Below are positions 1 through 6,208 of a DNA stretch of 9,699 bases, piece by piece (the first letter of the stretch is position 1; each line of letters starts with the position of its first letter). The translations under genes were made by a program, and so were the position numbers. Below the pieces are notes generated by a model that saw only the letters and a list, made by a program, of their open reading frames with translations, ran no database searches and was not told where the DNA came from. This DNA is from an uncultured Oscillibacter sp. (lineage in GTDB: Bacteria > Bacillota > Clostridia > Oscillospirales > Oscillospiraceae): contig NZ_CAJULS010000090.1 in assembly GCF_910587525.1 (NCBI RefSeq), positions 1 to 9,699 on the forward strand, given 5' to 3'.

Positions 1-55
1 GATGTGTCTCACTATGGATGCGAACGCAGCGCTCTCCCAGCTGAGCTACGAGCCC
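1..55 (-). tRNA. Partial or degenerate tRNA-like gene (5' half visible)
   Basis: Read on the minus strand from 55 down, the sequence begins like a tRNA: a 7-nt acceptor strand GGGCTCG, TA, then a perfect D arm (GCTC-AGCTGGGA-GAGC). Next come G26, an anticodon 5' strand CTGCG and a loop TTCGCAT, whose positions 34-36 would read CGC (alanine). The next five bases are CCATA, which do not pair with CTGCG; CGCAG would be expected. The anticodon stem therefore does not form, and the rest lies outside the window. It may be a truncated tRNA remnant, an integration scar, an intron-interrupted gene or an assembly join. The 5' half is convincing; a functional tRNA is not shown. Confidence 0.5.
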
Positions 56-188
56 GAGTATGCAGTTTTCGATAAAAGAAATAGAGCCAAACAGAAGGGG
101 CCAGACCCGGACCGAACACGCTCCCGGCTGAGCCGCAGGCCCGCATTTACTTTCAGCCTCCCCGGCAGCTCACCGGACCACTTTGGCT

Positions 189-216
189 ATTATACCATAA
201 ATTCTTCTATTGTAAA
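189..216 (-). promoter_or_regulatory. Sigma-A promoter reading toward the tRNA-like gene
   Basis: On the minus strand there is a TTTACA -35 (211-216), a 16-nt spacer and a perfect TATAAT -10 (189-194). Transcription would start near 182 and run leftward through about 125 nt of untranslated sequence before reaching the tRNA-like gene at 55. The stretch 56-182 has no convincing reading frame. It has a short CCGG/CCGG hairpin near 160-178 but no RNA family that I recognise. Confidence 0.6.
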
Positions 217-249
217 GTATGTTTTTTTCAAAACCGCAGAAAATTTTAG

Positions 250-278
250 TTGAAAATCTCTGAGAGATATAGTAAAAT
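250..278 (+). promoter_or_regulatory. Promoter of the SRP RNA gene (and probably dnaX)
   Basis: TTGAAA (250-255), a 17-nt spacer and TAAAAT (273-278) make a near-consensus sigma-A promoter in an AT-rich gap. The expected start near 285 lies about 10 nt before the first base of the SRP RNA helix, so there is no room for an extra 5' Alu domain. No other promoter is visible before dnaX. Confidence 0.8.
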
Positions 279-294
279 AGACAAGCTATGAATA

Positions 295-433
295 GATCCT
301 CCGCGTGCAGCTGCGGAGCCGGTCTCGCGCAATGGATGCCCGCGAACCATGTCAGGCGGGGAACCGAGCAGCATTAAGCGGGATGTTTCATGTGCCGCGA
401 GGGCGCCGGTTCCGCAGCTGCATGCGGAGGATC
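295..433 (+). ncRNA. ffs: Signal recognition particle RNA (compact form, about 139 nt)
   Basis: This is the RNA of the signal recognition particle, which binds the Ffh protein and targets nascent membrane and secreted proteins to the translocon. Its ends (295-322 and 406-433) form a 28-bp helix broken only by wobble pairs. The Ffh-binding hairpin is recognisable: GTCAGG at 351-356, a GGAA tetraloop at 360-363 closed by CGG/CCG, then AGCAGC and TTAAGC. A run of six T follows at 434-439. With the promoter just upstream, the RNA appears to lack the Alu domain of the roughly 265-nt form known from Bacillus and many clostridia. Its place before dnaX is a conserved Firmicute arrangement. Exact ends are inferred from the helix. 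Confidence 0.92.
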
Positions 434-439
434 TTTTTT
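406..439 (+). terminator. Intrinsic terminator formed by the ffs 3' helix and T6
   Basis: The 3' strand of the long SRP helix is followed directly by TTTTTT (434-439), so the RNA's own closing stem acts as the terminator hairpin. dnaX starts only 24 nt later without its own promoter, so some read-through is likely. Confidence 0.65.
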
Positions 440-463
440 CCATTTCTCGTGGGGAGGCGCGCT

Positions 464-2191
464 ATGTATCAGGCCCTGTATCGCAAATGGCGGCCCAAGA
501 CCTTTTCGGACGTCATCGGCCAGCCCCAGATCACCGAGACCCTGCGCAGGCAGGTGGCGGAGGGGCGGACCTCTCACGCCTATCTCTTCACCGGCACCCG
601 GGGCACCGGCAAGACCACCTGCGCCAAAATCCTGGCCCGGGCCGTCAACTGCGAGCACCCGGTGGACGGGGACCCCTGCAACCAGTGCGACGCCTGCCGG
701 GGGCTGGAGAGCGGCAGCTTTCTGGACGTTCTGGAGCTGGACGCCGCCTCCAACAACGGCGTGGATCAGGTACGGGCCCTGCGGGACGAGGCCATCTATT
801 CCCCGGCCCATGTGAAGAAGCGGGTGTACATCATCGACGAGGTCCATATGCTCTCCACCCCGGCCTTCAACGCCCTGCTGAAGATTCTGGAGGAGCCGCC
901 GGAGCACCTGATGTTCATTCTGGCCACCACGGAGCTGCATAAGGTGCCCGCCACCATCCTCTCCCGGTGCCAGCGGTTTTCCTTCAAGCGCATTACCCCG
1001 GCGGACGTGGCCCGGCGGCTGAGCTATGTTGCGGAGCAGGAGGGCATTGGACTGACGGCGGACGGCGCGGAGATTTTGAGCCGCCTTGCCGATGGCGCCC
1101 TGCGGGATGGGCTGAGCCTTCTGGACCAGTGCGCCGCCGCCGGCGGGACCATCGACAGCGGCGCGGTGCTGGAGGTGCTGGGTCTGGCGGGAAATCTCCA
1201 GACCGCCCAGCTGATGGAACGGATTCTGGCCCGGGACGCCAAGGCGGCCCTGCTTCTCTTAAACCAGCTGTATGGCAATGGCAAAGATGTGGGCGCGGTA
1301 CTGGGGGAGCTCTCCGCCCTGACCCGGGACCTGCTGCTGCGCAGAACCGCGCCGGAGGGCGGCAGTGTGCTGCTGTCCGGCGGATACGATACGGCCACGC
1401 TGGACCGGCTGGGCAGGGATATGCCCGCCAGCCGTTTTCTCTATCTGGCGTCCACGCTGCAAAAGGCGGCGGCGGACCTCTATTACAGCACCAACCGCCG
1501 CACCGACGCGGAGCTGTGCCTCCTGCGGCTGTGCGACGAGTCCCTCTCCGGGGATCTGACGGCCCTGGACGCCCGCATCCGCCGGCTGGAAGAGGCCGCG
1601 GCCCGGGGACAGGTGATCCGGTCTGCCGTGGAGCGGAGCGCCGCCCCGAAGGAGCCGCGTCCGGCCCCGGCGGAACAGCCGCCCGCCGCAAAGACGGCGC
1701 AGGTCCCGGCGGACCCGCCCCCCTGGGACGAGCCGCCGTTTCCCGGGGAGCCGCCTCTGCCGGAGGAGCCCGGGGCGCGGGTATTCGATGTTCCCGAAGA
1801 GCCGGAGACGCCTGCGGCGGCTGCGCCGCCTCCTGCGTCCCCGGAGGTCCGGCCTGCGTCCGCCGCCCCGGCAGTGGACGGGAACTGGTGGCGGGCCCTG
1901 GCGGAGAGCTGCAAGGGCCGCCTGCCGCCCATGTACCGGGCGTTTCTGGACATGTGCGGCGGTGCGCTGGAGGGGGACCAGATGACGGTCTACGCCCCGG
2001 ACGACATCACCCTGGGCCGGCTGGACAACGACCGGGTGCGGGGCGCCCTGGCCGAGGAGGCGGAGAAGGCCGCCGGAATGGCGGTACGGCTGGTGTTTCG
2101 GGTAGGAGAGCCCCCCAAGGCCTCGCCTCAGGAGAATCTGAAGAACCTGCTGAAATTCGGCAGTCAGTTCGATAATATCACCATTAAATAA
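464..2191 (+). CDS. dnaX: DNA polymerase III subunit gamma/tau
   Basis: This is the clamp-loader ATPase of the replicative DNA polymerase, 575 residues. It opens and loads the sliding clamp and links the loader to the polymerase. The start MYQALYRKWRPKTF is the family signature and is preceded by GGGGAGG (451-457) at 6 nt; the frame is open further upstream, but that stretch is the SRP RNA gene. Visible motifs: Walker A GTRGTGKT (residues 44-51), four zinc-binding Cys (63, 72, 75, 78), Walker B with IIDEVH (123-128) and the SRC sensor (167-169). The helical collar region runs to about 385. A Pro/Ala/Glu-rich linker spans about 390-472, and a small C-terminal domain spans about 475-550. I saw no A-AAA-AAG slippery heptamer, so a programmed gamma/tau frameshift is not evident. 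ybaB follows after 12 nt. Confidence 0.97.
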   Translation: MYQALYRKWRPKTFSDVIGQPQITETLRRQVAEGRTSHAYLFTGTRGTGKTTCAKILARAVNCEHPVDGDPCNQCDACRGLESGSFLDVLELDAASNNGVDQVRALRDEAIYSPAHVKKRVYIIDEVHMLSTPAFNALLKILEEPPEHLMFILATTELHKVPATILSRCQRFSFKRITPADVARRLSYVAEQEGIGLTADGAEILSRLADGALRDGLSLLDQCAAAGGTIDSGAVLEVLGLAGNLQTAQLMERILARDAKAALLLLNQLYGNGKDVGAVLGELSALTRDLLLRRTAPEGGSVLLSGGYDTATLDRLGRDMPASRFLYLASTLQKAAADLYYSTNRRTDAELCLLRLCDESLSGDLTALDARIRRLEEAAARGQVIRSAVERSAAPKEPRPAPAEQPPAAKTAQVPADPPPWDEPPFPGEPPLPEEPGARVFDVPEEPETPAAAAPPPASPEVRPASAAPAVDGNWWRALAESCKGRLPPMYRAFLDMCGGALEGDQMTVYAPDDITLGRLDNDRVRGALAEEAEKAAGMAVRLVFRVGEPPKASPQENLKNLLKFGSQFDNITIK

Positions 2192-2203
2192 AGGAGAATT
2201 GTT

Positions 2204-2572
2204 ATGGGATACAGTGCGCGCCGCGGGTTTTCCAACGGCGGAATGAAGGTCACCGGCGCACAGCGCCAGGCGGAGATGCAGCAGAAGATTGTCCAGATGC
2301 AGGAGGCTATGGCCGCCGCTCAGGAGGCGGTGGAGGCGCAGACGTTCTCCGCCAGCGTGGGCGGCGGCGCGGTGGAGGCCAAGGTCAGCGGCAAAAAAGA
2401 GGTGGTGTCCATCGCCATCAAGCCGGAGGCCGTGGACCCGGAGGATGTGGAGATGCTCCAGGACCTGGTGGTCTCCGCCGTAAACGAGGCTCTGCGCCAG
2501 GCCGACGAGGCCATGGAAGCCGGTATGAACGGCGTCACCGGGGGACTGAACCTGGGCGGCTTTGGACTTTGA
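2204..2572 (+). CDS. ybaB: YbaB/EbfC family nucleoid-associated protein
   Basis: A 122-residue small DNA-binding protein that family members use as a dimer to coat the nucleoid. The central block has the usual layout: an N-terminal helix rich in Gln, Met and Glu (about residues 20-45), then the signature stretch around VGGGAVEAKVSGKKEV (52-67), then a helix with DPEDVEMLQDLV. The Gly-rich tail ends GGLNLGGFGL, typical of the family. The start has AAGGAG (2191-2196) at 7 nt, overlapping the dnaX stop. dnaX-ybaB is conserved across bacteria, often followed by recR; recR is absent here. The head (GYSARRGFSNGG) differs from the usual one. Confidence 0.95.
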   Translation: MGYSARRGFSNGGMKVTGAQRQAEMQQKIVQMQEAMAAAQEAVEAQTFSASVGGGAVEAKVSGKKEVVSIAIKPEAVDPEDVEMLQDLVVSAVNEALRQADEAMEAGMNGVTGGLNLGGFGL

Positions 2573-2579
2573 AAGAGGC

Positions 2580-2612
2580 GGGGAGCGGAGCCGGAGGGCA
2601 CGCTCCCCCTTT
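2580..2612 (+). terminator. Possible weak terminator between ybaB and the DUF4127 gene
   Basis: GGGGAGCG (2580-2587) pairs perfectly with CGCTCCCC (2601-2608) across a 13-nt loop, followed by CCTTTGCTT. The stem is good but the T-run is poor, so it may attenuate rather than stop transcription. No promoter is evident before the next gene, which probably depends on read-through. Confidence 0.35.
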
Positions 2613-2637
2613 GCTTCACGGAAAGAGGAGTGCTGAG

Positions 2638-4467
2638 ATGAAGAACAAGACCCGCCTGTTGGCGGCGGCGCTGGCCTGCGCCCTGGTCCTGACGGGCTGC
2701 GGGCCGCGGAGGACGGAGCCGGAGCCCTACCCGGAGCCCGCGGGCTCGGAGAGCGCAAAGACTGTGGCCTACGTTCCCTTGGACGACCGGCCTGACAACG
2801 TGGAACGGGTGGTGTATCTGGCGGAGTCTCTGGGGTACGCCCTGGCCATGCCGGAGGCGGACTGGTACCGGACCGCGCTGGACGGACAGCCTCTGAACGA
2901 AAACGGGACCCAGTACGGCAACGTGGGGCGGCTGTACCGGTGGGTGCTGGAGCAGGAGGAGGCGGGGTGCGACCGGTACATCCTGTCCCTGGACCAGATG
3001 CTCTTCGGCGGGCTGGTGAGCTCCCGGGCTGTGACAGCGGAGGCGTGCGCCGTCACATTGCCGGACGGCGGGACCATCCATCTCCAGGAGATGCTGGAGA
3101 ACCTGATGGCGGTTCTCTCGTCGGACCCGGACAATGTGGTCTGGCTGCTGGACAGCGTCATGCGGCTGGCCCCCACCGTGGGCTACCAGGGCGGTACGCT
3201 GGAGGAGTACAACTGGCTGCGGGACTTTGGCTCTCTGCCACGGGAGACGCTGGAGGGAGAACAGCTGACCTTTGAGGGGATTCTGGACAGCTATTCGTGG
3301 GGCCCCCATAAGGAAAACCTCTGGAATCAGACCGCGGCGGAGCATGACGGCGTGAAGAACGGGGAGGCGCTTTCCCGCTATCTGTCCGCCCGGGAGGGGA
3401 AACTGACGTTTTCCGGTCTGGTGCAGGAGATTCTTCGCCAGCCGGGCCATGAGAACTTCCGCCTGATGGTCGGCATCGACGACTCCTCCCTGGAGGACTG
3501 CATCCAGAAAAATGAGATCGCCTACCTGCGGCAGGGCCTGCGGACGGACCGGGCGGGAAATCCCCTGGACTGGATTCTGGCCGGAGTGGACGATCTGGCC
3601 TTCAAGGCCGTGGTCCGGATGTATCTGGACGAGACGGGCTGGCGGGGAGATACGGCGGCGGTGCGGTACTACGGCGGCACCGGGGACCGCCCCGCCTGTG
3701 AGTACGACTCCCAGCCCCTGGCCACCGTGGTGGCGGAGCATCTGGACCTGTTCGGCCTGACGGAGAGCGCCAATCACCGGGCGGCTGGGCTGCAAATTCT
3801 TGTCTTGACCCAGCCGGTGGATGAAGACCGCAGGAGCGGTTATTATGAGGCGCTGATTCGGGATTTGAAAGAGTGCCGGGAGCAGAATTGGCCCGTAATC
3901 CTCATCGACGCCGGCAACGGGCGGTACGGCACCGCCTTCCACGAGGCGCTGGCGGAGGAGGCGGAGCTGGGCTGGCTTTTGAGCTACGCCGGATTTCTGG
4001 ACATGGCCATTGTCACCGGCACGGCGTTGAGCCACGGCGTTGCCCGGTACGCCGTCCTGAAAGACGGCGGCCGGACGGAGGCCATGGACCGGGCCTTTGC
4101 CCGTACCCTGGCGGACAGCGTCATCAAGGACTTCTGCTATAAGAACGTGGTGCGCAACGACCTGCTGGCCTACGTCCGCAGCGATCTCGGCGGCGACCCC
4201 AACAACTTCTGGACTCCGGAGATCGACCGGGAGGCCGTTCAGGCCCGGCTGGAGAGCGGCATGGACAGCGCCGTAAAGGATGTAATCAAAAATCTCCAGC
4301 GGAGCAACTTCTTCGCCCTGGAGCCCGGTGAGGAGAGGGGCTGGGGCGGCGTGGCCCTGGAGAATTACCGATTCCCCTGGGACCGGGCCTTTGAGATCGG
4401 CATGGACATCCGGCTGGGGGAGTTCACGGAGCCCCATGAGAGGATTCTGGGCATTTACTATCAATAG
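2638..4467 (+). CDS. DUF4127 family lipoprotein
   Basis: A 609-residue exported protein of unknown function. The N-terminus is a lipoprotein signal: MKNKTR, a hydrophobic stretch, and lipobox LTGC with the lipidated Cys at 21, followed by a Pro/Glu-rich tether. The mature part carries features that I associate with DUF4127: VPLDDRP at 46-52, DQMLFGGLVSSR at 119-130, and later IDDSSLED and GGDPNNFW. It would sit on the outer face of the membrane. The start at 2638 is chosen over an in-frame upstream extension because it has an AGAGGAG box 7 nt upstream and begins a complete signal peptide. It follows ybaB by 65 nt and ends at a strong terminator. Conserved Asp-rich motifs hint at an enzymatic or metal site, but no activity can be assigned. 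Confidence 0.85.
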   Translation: MKNKTRLLAAALACALVLTGCGPRRTEPEPYPEPAGSESAKTVAYVPLDDRPDNVERVVYLAESLGYALAMPEADWYRTALDGQPLNENGTQYGNVGRLYRWVLEQEEAGCDRYILSLDQMLFGGLVSSRAVTAEACAVTLPDGGTIHLQEMLENLMAVLSSDPDNVVWLLDSVMRLAPTVGYQGGTLEEYNWLRDFGSLPRETLEGEQLTFEGILDSYSWGPHKENLWNQTAAEHDGVKNGEALSRYLSAREGKLTFSGLVQEILRQPGHENFRLMVGIDDSSLEDCIQKNEIAYLRQGLRTDRAGNPLDWILAGVDDLAFKAVVRMYLDETGWRGDTAAVRYYGGTGDRPACEYDSQPLATVVAEHLDLFGLTESANHRAAGLQILVLTQPVDEDRRSGYYEALIRDLKECREQNWPVILIDAGNGRYGTAFHEALAEEAELGWLLSYAGFLDMAIVTGTALSHGVARYAVLKDGGRTEAMDRAFARTLADSVIKDFCYKNVVRNDLLAYVRSDLGGDPNNFWTPEIDREAVQARLESGMDSAVKDVIKNLQRSNFFALEPGEERGWGGVALENYRFPWDRAFEIGMDIRLGEFTEPHERILGIYYQ

Positions 4468-4486
4468 GCGCGCCTCGATGAGGAAA

Positions 4487-4544
4487 GCCCCCGTCCGTTG
4501 GGCTGTACCATGGTACTGCCCAACGGGCGGGGGCGCTTTGTTTT
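4487..4544 (+). terminator. Strong hairpin terminator after the DUF4127 gene (probably bidirectional)
   Basis: A 17-bp stem (4487-4503 with 4518-4534, one G-U pair) is followed by GCTTTGTTTT. The 14-nt loop contains the 12-bp palindrome GTACCATGGTAC (4505-4516), so the structure can extend almost to its tip. On the other strand it lies just past the 4555-4899 gene and is followed by TTTCCTC, so it may also end that convergent operon. Confidence 0.85.
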
Positions 4545-4554
4545 GGAGCACCGG

Positions 4555-4899
4555 TTATGTCTCGGGCTGATCTTCCTGTTCTCCGCCCTGGAGATGGGTC
4601 CACTGGGCGGCCATCCGGGTGATATCCGCCGCAAGGGCGCCGGCGGCGTCCGGGCCCTCAGGGCAGTAACCTTTCAAAAAATTTTTCCAGCCTGCCTCCA
4701 CATCAAAGCGGGGAATATTGGGATTAGCCGCCTCGCGCCGGGCCACCACCTCTGCCACGCAGGTGATGAACGTGTCGCTCTCCGGGGTGCTGGGCTCCTT
4801 CGACGCGAAGTCCTCCTGCAGGAGCTGCCGCAGCGTCTTTGTGCTGAACCGATTCAAAAACGGATAGGAAACGTTTTTCTCGCCGATAAGGCCGGGCAT
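4555..4899 (-). CDS. Small protein downstream of ECF sigma factor, candidate anti-sigma-like partner
   Basis: A 114-residue protein that I cannot assign firmly. It is preceded by a perfect AAGGAGG (4907-4913) at 7 nt, and lies 43 nt after the sigma factor stop on the same strand, so the two are very likely co-transcribed. The first 50 residues (NRFSTKTLRQLLQEDFAS, then FITCVAEVVARRE) look helical and resemble, from memory, the cytoplasmic N-terminus of sigma-linked proteins in Ruminococcaceae-type genomes. In those a transmembrane segment follows. Here no hydrophobic segment exists: the protein ends with a polar tail (QGGEQEDQPET). It may be a soluble regulator of the sigma factor or a shortened version of a membrane anti-sigma factor. 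No zinc-finger anti-sigma motif (HxxxCxxC) is present. Confidence 0.75.
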   Translation of the reverse strand: MPGLIGEKNVSYPFLNRFSTKTLRQLLQEDFASKEPSTPESDTFITCVAEVVARREAANPNIPRFDVEAGWKNFLKGYCPEGPDAAGALAADITRMAAQWTHLQGGEQEDQPET

Positions 4900-4942
4900 A
4901 TGCAGACCTCCTTGTCTGTGAAATGTTCAAAAGGGGCGGCGT

Positions 4943-5416
4943 TCAATCCAGGAGCTTCCGGAGAAGCTGCTTCGCCCGCGCGGCCCGCTTGCGGCAGGCC
5001 TCCGCTGTTGTGTTCAGCTCCCGGGCCGCCTCGGCGTATGTACAGCCGTCCACGGCCAAGCGCTTGAGCAGGTGCAGGTCCTGCCGGCTGATGAGGCCGT
5101 CGTACTCCAGCTCCACGTCCACGGGGTCCTCGTGCCGCCCGTCCTCCGGCAGCGCGTCCGCGCTCACCAGCAGACGGTTCCGGCGCTCGCTCTGGCGGAA
5201 CTGGTTTTTCATCACATTTTCCGCAATCTTCCGCAGCCACGCCCTGGGATACTCAATCTCCTGATGCCGGACAGCCTCCCAGGCGATGCGGAACGTCTCC
5301 TGTACGATCTCCTCTGCCGAATGGTAATCCGTGAACTGGCAGGCGTAGTGGAAAATGGACGCCGCATACTGCCGGTACCACTGTTCCAGCAGCAGATGCT
5401 TTTCCCGGCTGTTCAA
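4943..5416 (-). CDS. RNA polymerase sigma factor, ECF (sigma-70 family)
   Basis: A 157-residue alternative sigma factor that would direct RNA polymerase to a small regulon. Region 2 spans about residues 13-75, with the core-binding stretch AEEIVQETF (34-42) and YPRAWLRKIAENV (56-68). A charged linker precedes region 4 (about 108-157), whose helix-turn-helix includes TYAEAARELNTTAEACRKR. The length and lack of regions 1.1 and 3 fit the extracytoplasmic-function group. The start is TTG at 5416, supported by GGAGGG (5423-5428) at 6 nt; no ATG gives the full region 2. A promoter lies about 30 nt upstream. It leads a two-gene unit with the 114-residue protein and is divergent from the gene at 5588. 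Confidence 0.93.
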   Translation of the reverse strand: MNSREKHLLLEQWYRQYAASIFHYACQFTDYHSAEEIVQETFRIAWEAVRHQEIEYPRAWLRKIAENVMKNQFRQSERRNRLLVSADALPEDGRHEDPVDVELEYDGLISRQDLHLLKRLAVDGCTYAEAARELNTTAEACRKRAARAKQLLRKLLD

Positions 5417-5448
5417 ACCGATCCCTCCGATCCGGCAGTTCTTTTGTA

Positions 5449-5477
5449 ATTTTATGCTGTTTTGGGCGGGAATGCAA
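5449..5477 (-). promoter_or_regulatory. Promoter of the ECF sigma factor operon
   Basis: On the minus strand there is TTGCAT (5472-5477), a 17-nt spacer and TAAAAT (5449-5454). The start would fall near 5442, giving a leader of about 26 nt with the GGAGGG box. This is a housekeeping-type promoter; no obvious ECF-type repeat of it is seen. Confidence 0.65.
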
Positions 5478-5490
5478 GAGAAAATAAAAA
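5462..5490 (+). promoter_or_regulatory. Weak candidate promoter for the 5588 gene
   Basis: On the plus strand, TTGGGC (5462-5467), a 17-nt spacer and TAAAAA (5485-5490) could serve the downstream gene. It overlaps the divergent sigma-factor promoter. The -35 matches the consensus at only three of six bases, so an alternative sigma factor or a different start is quite possible. Confidence 0.25.
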
Positions 5491-5497
5491 TTTTACA

Positions 5498-5538
5498 AGA
5501 GCTGTCCGGTTTTCCGCTTTTTCGGACACTACTGCTCT
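5498..5538. promoter_or_regulatory. Two-part inverted repeat in the divergent gap
   Basis: AGAGC (5498-5502) pairs with GCTCT (5534-5538), and TGTCCG (5503-5508) pairs with CGGACA (5523-5528). The two stems are separated on the 3' side by a 5-nt bulge; the loop is T-rich. On the minus strand the structure is followed by TGTAAAATTTTTATTTT, which is terminator-like although no gene obviously ends there. It could be an operator or a leader structure for the 5588 gene. Confidence 0.35.
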
Positions 5539-5549
5539 AGAACCAGTGG

Positions 5550-5569
5550 CCGGCGGGATGCACCGCCGG
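5550..5569 (+). promoter_or_regulatory. Perfect hairpin abutting the ribosome binding site of the 5588 gene
   Basis: CCGGCGG (5550-5556) and CCGCCGG (5563-5569) form a 7-bp GC stem with a 6-nt loop. It ends 3 nt before AAAGGAG (5572-5578). Such a stem may position the ribosome site or hold it accessible; a regulatory role is unproven. Confidence 0.35.
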
Positions 5570-5587
5570 GGAAAGGAGTTATGAAAG

Positions 5588-6172
5588 ATGAGAGTTACAG
5601 GAAATTCCGGAGCCTGGGCCTCCCCGTATTCCATGCCCCAAAGCCGCCGGACAGAGAGCGGCGCGGGGTGGGGGCAGTATCTGGACCCGGAGGTCCAGAA
5701 GCGGAATTTGGCGGTCCTGCCGGAAGGGGAGGGTCTGGGCCCGGTATGGATGCAGTTTGAAGATGATTACCGGGCCTGGAAGGCCCGGCAGCCGGAACTG
5801 GCCCTGCCGGACCCCCAGGGCTGGACAGAGGAGAATCTGGCCTTTTTGAAGGAGCACTACGCCGGGGACCTGTCCGCCTATGAGGTCTACGATGCCTTGG
5901 AGACCATGAAGCGCATGGGGGCCATCAGCCAGAAAGAGCAAAATTATGCGGACGGATGTGTGATGATAGCATTTGATCCTTCCAATATCAATGGCTGCAT
6001 ATTCTATGAGGACACCACAGACCCCGGCTTCTGGCTGGGCAATCTTCACAAAGCCCCCATGGTGAACTTCCGCAGCATGGATGACATCATTTCCTGGGTG
6101 GAGGAATTCCGCACGGAGGACCACCCGGACGCCATGACCCGCGCGGAGGCCGCGGCCCGGGGCTGGATCTGA
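5588..6172 (+). CDS. Hypothetical protein, first of a tandem related pair
   Basis: A 194-residue protein of unknown function with no signal peptide or membrane segment. It starts with a small-residue head (MRVTGNSGAWAS), then a charged middle. Residues about 80-132 form a domain with an ENLAFLKEHYAGDLSAYEVY stretch and MGAIS. This domain aligns with residues 69-121 of the next gene's product: same order of Leu, Tyr, acidic helix, Gly-Ala/Ile and a closing Val/Ile-Asp. The rest (GFWLGNLHKAPMVNF, then an acidic tail) is not shared. The start at 5588 has AGGAG (5574-5578) at 9 nt; an ATG at 5581 in another frame lies too close to that box and hits a stop after about 60 codons. The neighbour follows 36 nt later. 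It is divergent from the ECF sigma operon. Confidence 0.8.
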   Translation: MRVTGNSGAWASPYSMPQSRRTESGAGWGQYLDPEVQKRNLAVLPEGEGLGPVWMQFEDDYRAWKARQPELALPDPQGWTEENLAFLKEHYAGDLSAYEVYDALETMKRMGAISQKEQNYADGCVMIAFDPSNINGCIFYEDTTDPGFWLGNLHKAPMVNFRSMDDIISWVEEFRTEDHPDAMTRAEAAARGWI

Positions 6173-6208
6173 TGATCCGGTATGAAATAAAAATTCAGGA
6201 GGACAATT

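Noticed and set aside
305..463. In-frame 53-residue N-terminal extension of dnaX
   Set aside because: The stretch is the SRP RNA gene and its terminator; the family start MYQALYRKWRP with its own ribosome site is at 464.
2393..2399. AAAAAAG run in ybaB as a possible frameshift site
   Set aside because: The zero frame reads AAA-AAA-GAG, so the A-AAA-AAG heptamer is not in the phase needed for -1 slippage.
1259..2758. 499-residue minus-strand frame over dnaX and ybaB
   Set aside because: Shadow of dnaX/ybaB codon bias, low-complexity Arg/Gly/Leu composition and no recognisable motif.
2320..4551. 743-residue open frame on the minus strand across ybaB and the DUF4127 gene
   Set aside because: It is antisense to two well-supported genes, has Arg/Pro/Gln/His-rich composition typical of GC-rich shadow frames, and no ribosome site or domain.
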